Below are positions 1 through 5,871 of a stretch of 6,547 nt of DNA, piece by piece; position 1 is the stretch's first letter, and each line of letters opens with the position of its first letter. Both the position numbers and the translations under genes were made by a program. The DNA is from Nanobdellota archaeon (GTDB taxonomy: Archaea; Nanobdellota; Nanobdellia; Pacearchaeales; GW2011-AR1): assembly GCA_020056045.1 (NCBI GenBank), contig JAGVIM010000124.1:1-6547 (forward strand). The letters are read 5' to 3'. The notes beneath the pieces were generated by a model. The model was not told where the DNA came from. It ran no database searches and worked only from the letters and a program-made list of their open reading frames with translations.

Positions 1-13
1 GCTCTTCCGATCT
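1..13 (+). other. Illumina TruSeq adapter remnant at contig end
   Basis: The first 13 bases, GCTCTTCCGATCT, are identical to the shared 3' end of the Illumina TruSeq read 1 and read 2 adapters (complement AGATCGGAAGAGC). They are much more GC-rich than their surroundings, and the dehydrogenase reading frame only makes sense from about base 15. This is sequencing contamination and not genomic sequence. It marks the left edge as a contig end formed from adapter read-through. The exact junction is uncertain by a base or so. Confidence 0.93.
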
Positions 14-14
14 A

Positions 15-926
15 GATGTTTTAGATGAAAAAAATATAAATAGTGTAAGTGATGCAGAAATAATATCTGTTTTTATATATTCAAAAATAAATGTTAAAAT
101 TTTAGACAAACTTAAAAAATTAAAAGCTATAACAACAAGGTCTACCGGATTTGATCATATTGATTTAAATGAATGTAGAAAAAGAAAAATTTCAGTATTT
201 AATGTTCCTTATTATGGCGAAAATACAGTTGCATAACATACTTTTGCTTTGATTCTTGGACTTTCTAGAAAAATACATAAATCCTATGACAGAACAATAA
301 GAGGAAACTTTTCTCTTGAAGGATTAAGAGGTTTTGATTTAAAAGGCAGGACAATTGGAATTATTGGATTAGGGCACATAGGAATGCATGTTGCAAGAAT
401 TGCAAAAGGATTTGAAATGAATATCTTAGTTTATGATTTGATTAAAAATAATAAATTTGCTAAAAAATCAGGATTTAAATATTCTAGTTTTGAAAATCTT
501 TTAAAAAATTCTGATATAATAACTTTACATTGCCCTTATAATAAGAATACACATCATCTGATAAATAAAAATAATATAAATTTTATTAAAAAAGGTGCTT
601 ATTTAATTAACACTGCGAGAGGAGGGTTAATTGAAACAAAAGCAATGGTCAAGGCATTGGCTAATGGAGATTTAGGGGGGGCTGGTCTTGATGTTCTTGA
701 AGAAGAAAGTCTAATTAAAGAAGAAATACAATTGCTATCTAAAAACTTTCCTAAGAAAAATCTTCAAAATTTAATTGAAAATCATATATTATTAACCTTT
801 GAGAATGTTCTTATAACTCCCCATAATGCTTTTAATAGTATGGAAGCTTTAAGAAGAATAGCCGATACTACTATAGAAAATATAAAATCTGCAATTTCAA
901 GGAGGAAAAATAAAAACCTATTATGA
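15..926 (+). pseudogene. D-2-hydroxyacid dehydrogenase, D-lactate dehydrogenase-like; 5'-truncated, in-frame stop
   Basis: Probably reduces pyruvate (or another 2-keto acid) to the D-2-hydroxy acid with NADH in the cytoplasm. The reading frame runs from base 15 with an in-frame TAA at 234-236; roughly 25-30 N-terminal residues are lost at the contig end. Upstream of the stop is RSTGFDHID, then ENTVA; the stop falls where the family reads VAEHTFA, so one base change (GAA to TAA) explains it. Downstream are the Rossmann motif GLGHIG (366-383) and an Asp after the next strand (VYD), which favours NAD over NADP. The catalytic triad is intact: Arg in NTARGG (618-620), Glu in DVLEEE (705-707) and His in TPHNAF (822-824). 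The long insert between Glu and His fits D-lactate dehydrogenases better than phosphoglycerate dehydrogenases. The TGA overlaps the next ATG (ATGA, 923-926), so it is probably co-transcribed. The gene may be intact in the cell if the stop is a consensus error; TTG at 249 would be an implausible restart. Confidence 0.85.
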
Positions 927-1552
927 AACCTATAATTGTTATCAATCTTAAAACCTATCAACAAGGAGAACAAGTTTTAAAACTTGCAAGAATAATAGAA
1001 AAAGTTGATAAAAATATTATAATTGGAGTTAGCCCCGTTGATATTTCAGAGATGTCTAAAAAAACAAAACTTAAGGTCTATAGCCAGCATGTTGATTCAT
1101 TTGAACCAGGAAGAAATACTGGTTTTATTATACCAGAATCAGTTAAATCTGTTGGAGCTTCTGGAGTATTTTTAAATCATTCAGAACATAAAATTGATTT
1201 TGAAGTTTTAGAAAAGACTATGAAAAGATGCAAGGAAGTTGGATTAAAGATATTGGTTTTTGCAGCTAGTTTAGAAGAAGCAAAAAAAATTAAAATATTA
1301 AAACCAAATTTTCTTGTTTATGAACCTCCTGAACTTGTTGCAGGAAATATTTCTGTTTCAACTGCAAAACCTGATTTAATAAAAAATATCTCAGAATCTT
1401 TAAAATCAAATTTTTTAGTAGGTGCGGGAATAAAAACAAACAATGATCTTAAAATAGCGATGAAGCTTGGAGCTTCTGGCATTGCTCTTTCATCAGCAAT
1501 AACAACTGCAAAAAATCCTGAGAAAGTCTTAAGAGAATTGATTGGAAAATAA
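923..1552 (+). CDS. tpiA: Triosephosphate isomerase, archaeal type
   Basis: Interconverts glyceraldehyde 3-phosphate and dihydroxyacetone phosphate in cytoplasmic glycolysis/gluconeogenesis. The 209-residue protein starts MKPIIVINLKTY, which carries the substrate-binding Asn8 and Lys10. The electrophilic His86 lies in LNHSEH and the catalytic base Glu134 in YEPPE, followed by the archaeal form of loop 6. The C-terminal phosphate-binding part has GAGIKT and LGASGIALSSA. Its length is typical of compact archaeal enzymes (about 220) and well below the roughly 250 of bacterial and eukaryotic ones. Loop 6 reads PPELVAGN where classical archaeal enzymes have PPELIGTG, a conservative lineage variant. 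The start overlaps the dehydrogenase stop as ATGA; the only strong purine-rich tract, GGAGG at 901-905, is 17 bases away, so translation is probably coupled. The gene ends one base before hypA. Confidence 0.95.
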   Translation: MKPIIVINLKTYQQGEQVLKLARIIEKVDKNIIIGVSPVDISEMSKKTKLKVYSQHVDSFEPGRNTGFIIPESVKSVGASGVFLNHSEHKIDFEVLEKTMKRCKEVGLKILVFAASLEEAKKIKILKPNFLVYEPPELVAGNISVSTAKPDLIKNISESLKSNFLVGAGIKTNNDLKIAMKLGASGIALSSAITTAKNPEKVLRELIGK

Positions 1553-1553
1553 A

Positions 1554-1874
1554 ATGCATGAGCATATTTTTATTGAAAATATAATTAATCAGGTTCCAGA
1601 TAATAAGAAAGTAAAATCTGTGGAAATTGAAATAGGGGTTCTTGTAGGAATAGAACCTGATCATCTAAAAGAACATTTAGAAGAACATACAGGGTGGAGG
1701 GTTTTTTGTAAAGTGGTTAATTCAAAAGTAGAATGTAGATGTGGATATAAAGGTGAAGCAAGAATCTTGCAAAGACTCCATGATTTAGTTATTTATGACT
1801 GTCCTGGTTGTGAAGGAGAACCCGAAGTTCTGCAAGGCAAAGATATTAAAATAACTAAAGTTGTTTATAAATAA
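1554..1874 (+). CDS. hypA: Hydrogenase nickel incorporation protein HypA
   Basis: Nickel chaperone that, with HypB, inserts Ni into the [NiFe] hydrogenase large subunit. The ATG at 1554 was chosen over an in-frame TTG at 1542 because it gives the obligatory MHE N-terminus, where the amino terminus and His2 bind nickel. The 106-residue protein has a mixed alpha/beta N-terminal part containing VEIEIGVLVGI and a zinc-binding part with cysteines CRC (CxC) and CPGC (CxxC). The first pair is one residue tighter than the usual CxxC, and the protein is shorter than bacterial (about 113-120) and Thermococcales (about 140) homologues. It follows tpiA after one base with a weak GGA at 1544-1546 upstream, so it appears to sit at the end of a glycolytic/fermentative operon. 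The expected client is the hydrogenase encoded on the other strand. Confidence 0.92.
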   Translation: MHEHIFIENIINQVPDNKKVKSVEIEIGVLVGIEPDHLKEHLEEHTGWRVFCKVVNSKVECRCGYKGEARILQRLHDLVIYDCPGCEGEPEVLQGKDIKITKVVYK

Positions 1875-1900
1875 TTTAATTCTTTATTGATCCAACTGGT

Positions 1901-1917
1901 ATTTTTTATTTGTTCTA
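1901..1917 (+). terminator. Possible T-rich archaeal terminator after hypA
   Basis: A T-rich tract with a run of six T (1902-1907) followed by TTTGTTCT begins 26 bases after the hypA stop, in one of the few non-coding gaps of the window. Archaeal termination commonly uses such U-rich stretches without a stem-loop. T-runs are frequent in DNA this AT-rich, so the call is weak; it is supported mainly by its position ahead of a promoter-like element. Confidence 0.3.
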
Positions 1918-1928
1918 TTATCATTAAC

Positions 1929-1936
1929 AATATAAA
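1929..1936 (+). promoter_or_regulatory. Candidate archaeal TATA box for hypC
   Basis: AATATAAA is centred about 26-27 bases before the hypC ATG (1959), the spacing expected between an archaeal TATA box and the transcription start. No Shine-Dalgarno sequence precedes the ATG; the intervening DNA is only A and T around it. Together these fit a leaderless hypC transcript starting at or near the start codon. A TFB-recognition element upstream is not convincing, and the AT-rich background makes chance matches common. Confidence 0.4.
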
Positions 1937-1958
1937 CTCTTTTTTATTAATTATTAAT

Positions 1959-2189
1959 ATGTGTCTTAGTATTCCAGGAAAAGTAATTGAAATAGAAAAA
2001 GACAAATTTATGATTGATTATGGAAGTGAGAAAAGACAAGCTATTATGAGTGTTGTTGAAGATTTAAAGATAGGAGATTATGTAATTATTAGTAATAAAA
2101 TTATTATAAGTATTATTCCTAAAAATCAAGCAATTAAATATTTGGAGATAGTAGGGAATGTTAGAAAAGAAAATGGAAGAAAGTTATGA
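1959..2189 (+). CDS. hypC: Hydrogenase assembly chaperone HypC/HupF family
   Basis: Small chaperone that works with HypD on the Fe(CN)2CO unit and delivers it to the hydrogenase large-subunit precursor. The ATG at 1959 gives the signature N-terminus MCLSIPGKV, in which Cys2 is the functional residue exposed after Met removal; an upstream extension to 1887 would bury it and is rejected. The protein is 76 residues, a normal HypC size, with an OB-fold-like pattern of short beta strands. The second family signature, GDYVxVHxGFA, is degenerate: at residues 39-49 it reads GDYVIISNKII, so the usual His is replaced by Ser45 and GFA is gone. The coding region overlaps the next gene by 32 bases. It is probably the first gene of a hypC-unknown-protease unit. 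Confidence 0.92.
   Translation: MCLSIPGKVIEIEKDKFMIDYGSEKRQAIMSVVEDLKIGDYVIISNKIIISIIPKNQAIKYLEIVGNVRKENGRKL
2144..2149 (+). promoter_or_regulatory. Shine-Dalgarno site for the 162-residue protein
   Basis: GGAGAT lies inside the end of hypC, 8 bases before the ATG at 2158. It matches the archaeal anti-Shine-Dalgarno core and supports that start over the in-frame ATG at 2173, which has no comparable site. Confidence 0.55.
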
Positions 2190-2646
2190 AGAAATGCTTT
2201 TTATGTATGGAATCAGCTGTGCTGAAAATCTTGTTAATCTTGGAAAAATAACTCAGGATGATTATGATAAACTTATGGATTATAACCAAAAAAAAGAGGT
2301 TCCTCCAAGGGATTTTGTTGAAAGAGTATTTGCAACTGCAGTTGAAAGAATTGGAGATGAGAAAACTCCTGAAGCTGTTGAAAGATATTTTAGAGAGAGA
2401 CATAACGAGATTATTGATAAAAGAGAAGGGAGCTATGATTTAATGCCTGATTCTTTATGTGAATTATGTAAATATAGTGAAGGAGTAATTGTAGCAATTG
2501 ATAATAACGGATTTTTGCCATTTCCAGTCTATAGGGTAACAGGTAAAACTGGCAATGATTTTGCTTTTGGAATGTATTTTAATGGATTTAAGGTTGGAGA
2601 TAAAATTGCCATTCATAATAAATCTGCTGTAAGAAAAATTGCATGA
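2158..2646 (+). CDS. Uncharacterised protein in hydrogenase-maturation cluster, CxxC motif
   Basis: I do not recognise the family. The 162-residue protein has a helix-rich, charged N-terminal part (about residues 1-92, with Cys21) and a shorter beta-rich C-terminal part (about 97-162). The latter opens with CELC (Cys101, Cys104), a possible metal or redox site, and ends in VGDKIAIHNKSAVRKIA. That ending has the spacing of the HypC signature GDYVxVHxGFAxxKI, including His153, so a HypC-like or other OB-type barrel is possible; this is my inference from a short match. No signal peptide or membrane segment is seen, so it is probably cytoplasmic. It overlaps hypC by 32 bases and the protease by four (ATGA), so it is almost certainly translated with them. 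The context suggests a role in [NiFe] hydrogenase maturation or assembly, but no function is demonstrated. Confidence 0.8.
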   Translation: MLEKKMEESYEEMLFMYGISCAENLVNLGKITQDDYDKLMDYNQKKEVPPRDFVERVFATAVERIGDEKTPEAVERYFRERHNEIIDKREGSYDLMPDSLCELCKYSEGVIVAIDNNGFLPFPVYRVTGKTGNDFAFGMYFNGFKVGDKIAIHNKSAVRKIA

Positions 2647-3020
2647 TTAAAATTCTCTGTCTTGGTAATGAATTCATAAAAGAAGATTCTCTTGCTAAAA
2701 GAATAGGTTCTGAATTAAATTTGGAAGATACGGATGTTACTTTTATCAAAGACAGTTTTCAGTTAATGGAACTTTTAAATAATTTTAAAGAGGAAGATGA
2801 AATTATAATTCTTGATGTTGTTTTAGGATTAAAAGAAGTTAAACTTTTATCTGTAGATGATTTAAAATCAGAAGGAATAATAACTGCACATGATTTTGAT
2901 GCAGGATTTATCTTAAAACTTTTAGACAAAAAACAAAAGATAAAGATTATCGGCATACCGATGAAAGGAAATATTTCAAAAATTAAAAAACAAGTTAAGA
3001 AATATTTGAAAATTATTTAA
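2643..3020 (+). CDS. [NiFe] hydrogenase maturation endopeptidase, HycI/HybD family
   Basis: Cleaves the C-terminal tail of the hydrogenase large subunit after nickel insertion, the last maturation step. The 125-residue protein starts MIKILCLGNEF, matching the family's opening strand and GN motif. The nickel-sensing residues can be placed as Asp15 (in KEDS, where the family has DDG or DEG), Asp58 (in IILDVV) and His83 (in TAHDFD), followed by the IGIP strand near residues 103-106. The N-terminal loop lacks the usual Gly after the acidic residue, and the protein is slightly short (family usually about 140-160). It overlaps the upstream gene by ATGA at 2643-2646 with no Shine-Dalgarno site, implying translational coupling. 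Its stop codon touches the stop codon of hydA, whose uncleaved tail is its likely substrate. Confidence 0.88.
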   Translation: MIKILCLGNEFIKEDSLAKRIGSELNLEDTDVTFIKDSFQLMELLNNFKEEDEIIILDVVLGLKEVKLLSVDDLKSEGIITAHDFDAGFILKLLDKKQKIKIIGIPMKGNISKIKKQVKKYLKII

Positions 3021-4307
3021 CTAGAGCCATTTAACTTTTAAAAAATGAGTTGAGCAGCTAAAACATGGATCATATGCTCTTATTAATTTTTCAATCTGTC
3101 TTATTATTTCTTCTTTAGAAGATTTATTTTTTAAAAGCTGGTTTACCAATAAAACAATATCATGTTCCATCATATTCAAGTTTTGGCAAGTAGGAGTTAT
3201 GATATTACAATAAATAATTTTTCCAGTCTTATCAACTTTATATTCATGAAAAAGAGTTCCTCTCGGAGCCTCAACTGCACTTACACCAATTCCTTCTTTA
3301 ATTTTTATTTCAGAAATATCTTGTTTTTCGGGCATTTTTTCTATTATTTTTATACCCCTATATATTGTATCTAAAAGTTCTATTGCCTGGCATAAATTAT
3401 TGTAATAAGGATTTTTTAAAGGCAGTGTTAATTTAAGTTTAGAAAGCGTTTTTGTAAAAAACTTTTTTGTTTCATCTTCTAATTGTTCATGATTATTATT
3501 AATACGTGCAATAGCTCCAAGAACATAGGGTTTATTTTCTTTTAATACAAATTTAGAGGTTGCATATTCTTTGATATTCTCAGTTAAGTGCTTTTTATAA
3601 TCATTATCAATAAAAAGTCCTGTATTTGAAGATATTTTTCCAGAAATTATTGCATACACCTCTTTTTCTTTTAAAGATAGATAATCTGTTTCTCTTTCTA
3701 GTTTAGGATATTTCAGACTTGCAAATAAGTCTATTGTTCTTAAGATTATTTTTTTTGAATTTTCTAATTGTTCTAATGTTTGGGAAAAATCAGTTTTAGG
3801 TGTCTCTTCTTTTATTCTTAAAAATGGATGCATTTCTCTTCCTCCAAAAACTTCTACAATTTTATTTCCAAGAGTAACTATTGCAAGTGCATCATTAATT
3901 TTTTCCTTATGTTTATTTCCCAAGGTTAATGCAGAAGTTGCATTAAAATAATCCGGAAGAGCTAAAAAATATAAATGAGTTGCATGGCTTCTGATTCTCT
4001 CACCAATCATAAGCATTTCTCTTACTGCTTTTTGCTGTTCTGTTGGTTTAATATTAAGTGCTTCTTCAAGTGCCTGAATTGAAGCAACAGAATGAGCACA
4101 GGAGCATATTCCACATATTCTTGAAACAATCTCTTGAATATCTTCTACATTTTTATTAATAACTAAAGCTTCAAAAAATCTTGCCCCTTCATTTGCCTTT
4201 AACTCACATATTTTTACCTTATTATTTTCAATTTTTAGATTTAAATGAGCATGTCCTTCTATTTTACATATATGATTTAAGCTTATTTCTCTCATTTTTC
4301 TAGCCAT
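3021..4307 (-). CDS. hydA: Group 3b-like [NiFe] hydrogenase large (alpha) subunit
   Basis: Catalytic subunit of a soluble bidirectional [NiFe] hydrogenase (sulfhydrogenase I alpha type), interconverting H2 and protons plus electrons. Its 428 residues are what Thermococcales HydA has. Motifs in order: KIEGH with the proton-transfer Glu17; L1 RICGICSCAH with Ni ligands Cys65 and Cys68; GERIRSHATHLYFLALPDY near 97-115; EAPRG and IITPT in the C-terminal half; and L2 DPCFSC with Ni ligands Cys415 and Cys418. After His421 comes the seven-residue tail FLKVKWL, the expected target of the maturation protease, so this is a processed, nickel-containing enzyme and not a Complex I-like relic. The ATG at 4307 is preceded by AAGGA at 4319-4323; an in-frame ATG at 4295 would make an ATGA overlap with hydD and is an alternative (four residues shorter). 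It is the last gene of hydBGDA. Confidence 0.95.
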   Translation of the reverse strand: MARKMREISLNHICKIEGHAHLNLKIENNKVKICELKANEGARFFEALVINKNVEDIQEIVSRICGICSCAHSVASIQALEEALNIKPTEQQKAVREMLMIGERIRSHATHLYFLALPDYFNATSALTLGNKHKEKINDALAIVTLGNKIVEVFGGREMHPFLRIKEETPKTDFSQTLEQLENSKKIILRTIDLFASLKYPKLERETDYLSLKEKEVYAIISGKISSNTGLFIDNDYKKHLTENIKEYATSKFVLKENKPYVLGAIARINNNHEQLEDETKKFFTKTLSKLKLTLPLKNPYYNNLCQAIELLDTIYRGIKIIEKMPEKQDISEIKIKEGIGVSAVEAPRGTLFHEYKVDKTGKIIYCNIITPTCQNLNMMEHDIVLLVNQLLKNKSSKEEIIRQIEKLIRAYDPCFSCSTHFLKVKWL

Positions 4308-5062
4308 TTAGATTTATTTCCTTCTTGTTCTTTGAATTGTAATCCTGCAAATGTATTCATTTTATCATGCATATTTTTATTAGTGTATCCCATTTCCTTT
4401 AACATATCAAGATAGGCTTTTATGTTTGCATCCTTACATGGACCTCTACAACCATAGCAAGTAACAGAATTTGTTGGACATAGGGCATCACATCCACCAT
4501 TGGTTATTGGACCTAAACATATTTTATTTTCAGTTAAAAGGCATAGGTTGCCTTTTCTTCTACATTCATAACAGACAGGTTCTCTATAGGGTTTAAATTC
4601 TCTTCCAGTTGTAATACATTTTATAAATTCAATTATTTCTTCTTTGTTTGGAGGGCATTGGGGCAAATAATAATCAACTTTAATATGCATATCCATTGGA
4701 GTTGGGGGAGTGGATTTTAAGTGATTATAAACAGGATATACCAACTTCATTGTTTTTTCTTCATCTAAGAAATTTTTAATTGATGGAACTCCCCCAGTGC
4801 AAGCACAAGATCCAAGGGCAACAATATATTTTGCTCTTTTTCTAAGTTCATTCAATACTATAATATCTTCATCAAAACAAACTGTTCCTTCTATAAAAAC
4901 ATAGTCAAAATCTCCGCCATAATTATTTTCTTTTATTAATGGAAATGCTTTAATTTCCACTAATTTTATTAATTGTTTAAAGCAATCTTCAAATAATATT
5001 GATAACAAACATCCAGCACAGCCAGATATTCCATATACTCCTATTTTTAATTTATTTTTCAT
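4292..5062 (-). CDS. hydD: Group 3b-like [NiFe] hydrogenase small (delta) subunit
   Basis: Electron-transferring small subunit that pairs with HydA. The 256-residue protein lacks a signal peptide, so the enzyme is cytoplasmic. The proximal [4Fe-4S] site is placed at Cys15 and Cys18 (SGCAGC), a Cys in GSCACTGG (Cys86 or Cys88) and Cys136 (PQCPPNKEE). The C-terminal part has eight further family-type cysteines (164, 167, 174, 182, 191, 195, 202, 205) enough for two more [4Fe-4S] clusters, in the pattern CYEC, LCLL, ICLGP, GGCDALCP and CYGCRG. Cys62, one of the pair 86/88, and Cys209 are additional. The order matches the Pyrococcus furiosus delta subunit. The start overlaps the hydG stop (ATGA, 5059-5062) and has a good GAGGT six bases upstream. 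Confidence 0.94.
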   Translation of the reverse strand: MKNKLKIGVYGISGCAGCLLSILFEDCFKQLIKLVEIKAFPLIKENNYGGDFDYVFIEGTVCFDEDIIVLNELRKRAKYIVALGSCACTGGVPSIKNFLDEEKTMKLVYPVYNHLKSTPPTPMDMHIKVDYYLPQCPPNKEEIIEFIKCITTGREFKPYREPVCYECRRKGNLCLLTENKICLGPITNGGCDALCPTNSVTCYGCRGPCKDANIKAYLDMLKEMGYTNKNMHDKMNTFAGLQFKEQEGNKSKWLEK

Positions 5063-5871
5063 TCTTTTACCTCATTTGCACTTGTTTCATTCTCAAGCTT
5101 AGGCTTAAGAATATCATACCTAAAAACAGGCCCATCTTTACAAACATATAAATCTTGAATTTGACATCTACCACATGAGCCAAAACCACATTCCATTCTT
5201 CTTTCCATTGACCAATAAATTTTATCATTTTTTAACCCTAGTTTATTAAGTTCTTTTGTAACAACATCCATCATAATTTCAGGTCCACATAAAAGTGCTA
5301 TTGTTTTTTCTGTTTTAGGTTTATGTTTTTCTATTATTTCCTGTATAAATCCTTTTTCATATTCACTGGATTTATTATCTTCACTTAATCCAATGTGCAT
5401 TTTAAATTTCTTTTTCCAATCTTTTATCTTATCTTTCAATAAAATATTATTCTCATCCCTAAATCCAAAATAAATAAACACTTCCTTGAAATCTTTTCTA
5501 TTTTTTTCAATATAATCTATAATTGAAGTTACAGGAGCAATTCCAGTTCCTCCAGCAATCATTATTAGATTATTATTTTCTAATTCTTTAATTGGAAGTC
5601 CTTTTCCATAGGGGCCTCGTATTAAAATAGAATCATTTTTATCTAATTTAAAAATTGCAGAAGTAACATTACCCGCATTTTTTGTTAAAAGGTCAAGATA
5701 ATCTTTATTATAGGAGCAAGATGCAAGAGGACACTCTCCAATTCCAGGAACACTTACTTCAATAAATTGTCCTGGCTTTGGATTTAATTTGCATTTAACT
5801 TTGAATAATTTTACATCTTTTGTAAATGTTTTTATATCTTTTATTTTGTAAGGATCTGGAAGATAAGTCAT
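5059..5871 (-). CDS. hydG: Hydrogenase FAD/NAD(P)-binding gamma subunit
   Basis: Flavoprotein that exchanges electrons between NAD(P)H and the hydrogenase iron-sulfur chain; ferredoxin-NADP reductase-like fold. In the 270-residue protein an FAD-binding barrel spans about 1-98, with PLASCS near 48-53 at the position of the usual flavin motif and GPYGKGLP at 86-93. The nucleotide-binding domain follows, with GGTGIAP at 107-113 and CGPEIMM at 195-201. A C-terminal [2Fe-2S] site is formed by Cys228, Cys233, Cys236 and Cys244 (ECGFGSCGRC then VC). Similar proteins include NfnA/SudB and dihydroorotate dehydrogenase electron-transfer subunits, but the operon fixes the role. NADP(H) is the usual partner in group 3b; the sequence alone does not decide NAD versus NADP. 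The start overlaps the hydB stop (ATGA, 5868-5871) and has AAGGA about nine bases upstream. Confidence 0.94.
   Translation of the reverse strand: MTYLPDPYKIKDIKTFTKDVKLFKVKCKLNPKPGQFIEVSVPGIGECPLASCSYNKDYLDLLTKNAGNVTSAIFKLDKNDSILIRGPYGKGLPIKELENNNLIMIAGGTGIAPVTSIIDYIEKNRKDFKEVFIYFGFRDENNILLKDKIKDWKKKFKMHIGLSEDNKSSEYEKGFIQEIIEKHKPKTEKTIALLCGPEIMMDVVTKELNKLGLKNDKIYWSMERRMECGFGSCGRCQIQDLYVCKDGPVFRYDILKPKLENETSANEVKE
5069..5073 (-). promoter_or_regulatory. Shine-Dalgarno site for hydD
   Basis: Read on the minus strand this is GAGGT, six bases before the hydD ATG at 5062 and inside the end of hydG. It is the best Shine-Dalgarno match in the hydrogenase operon. It shows that at least some internal genes start by ribosome binding and not only by ATGA coupling. 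Confidence 0.55.

Noticed and set aside
234..236. TAA read as Glu (alternative genetic code or recoding)
   Set aside because: tpiA, hypA and the protease all end in TAA at the expected family lengths, so TAA is a normal stop here.
901..905. GGAGG as the Shine-Dalgarno site of tpiA
   Set aside because: It is 17 bases from the ATG, too far for a standard site; the ATGA overlap explains initiation better, though a weak contribution cannot be excluded.
249..926. TTG at 249 as the true start of the dehydrogenase
   Set aside because: The same frame upstream encodes recognisable family sequence (RSTGFDHID, ENTVA), so 249 is an internal Leu codon in FALILG; a protein starting there would lack the catalytic-domain N-terminal half.
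782..973. Open frames opposite or inside the main genes (for example 782-973, 1449-1664, 2161-2403, 2258-2443, 2759-2956, 3162-3374, 5826-6050, 6095-6304)
   Set aside because: All overlap genes with clear family motifs in another frame, have low-complexity translations and no support from spacing or ribosome sites.
1542..1553. TTG at 1542 as the hypA start
   Set aside because: It would place four residues before the MHE sequence whose free N-terminus and His2 bind nickel.
1887..1958. N-terminal extension of HypC, looking like a hydrophobic leader
   Set aside because: HypC needs Cys at position 2 (MCL); the extension is translated AT-rich spacer and contains the probable promoter.
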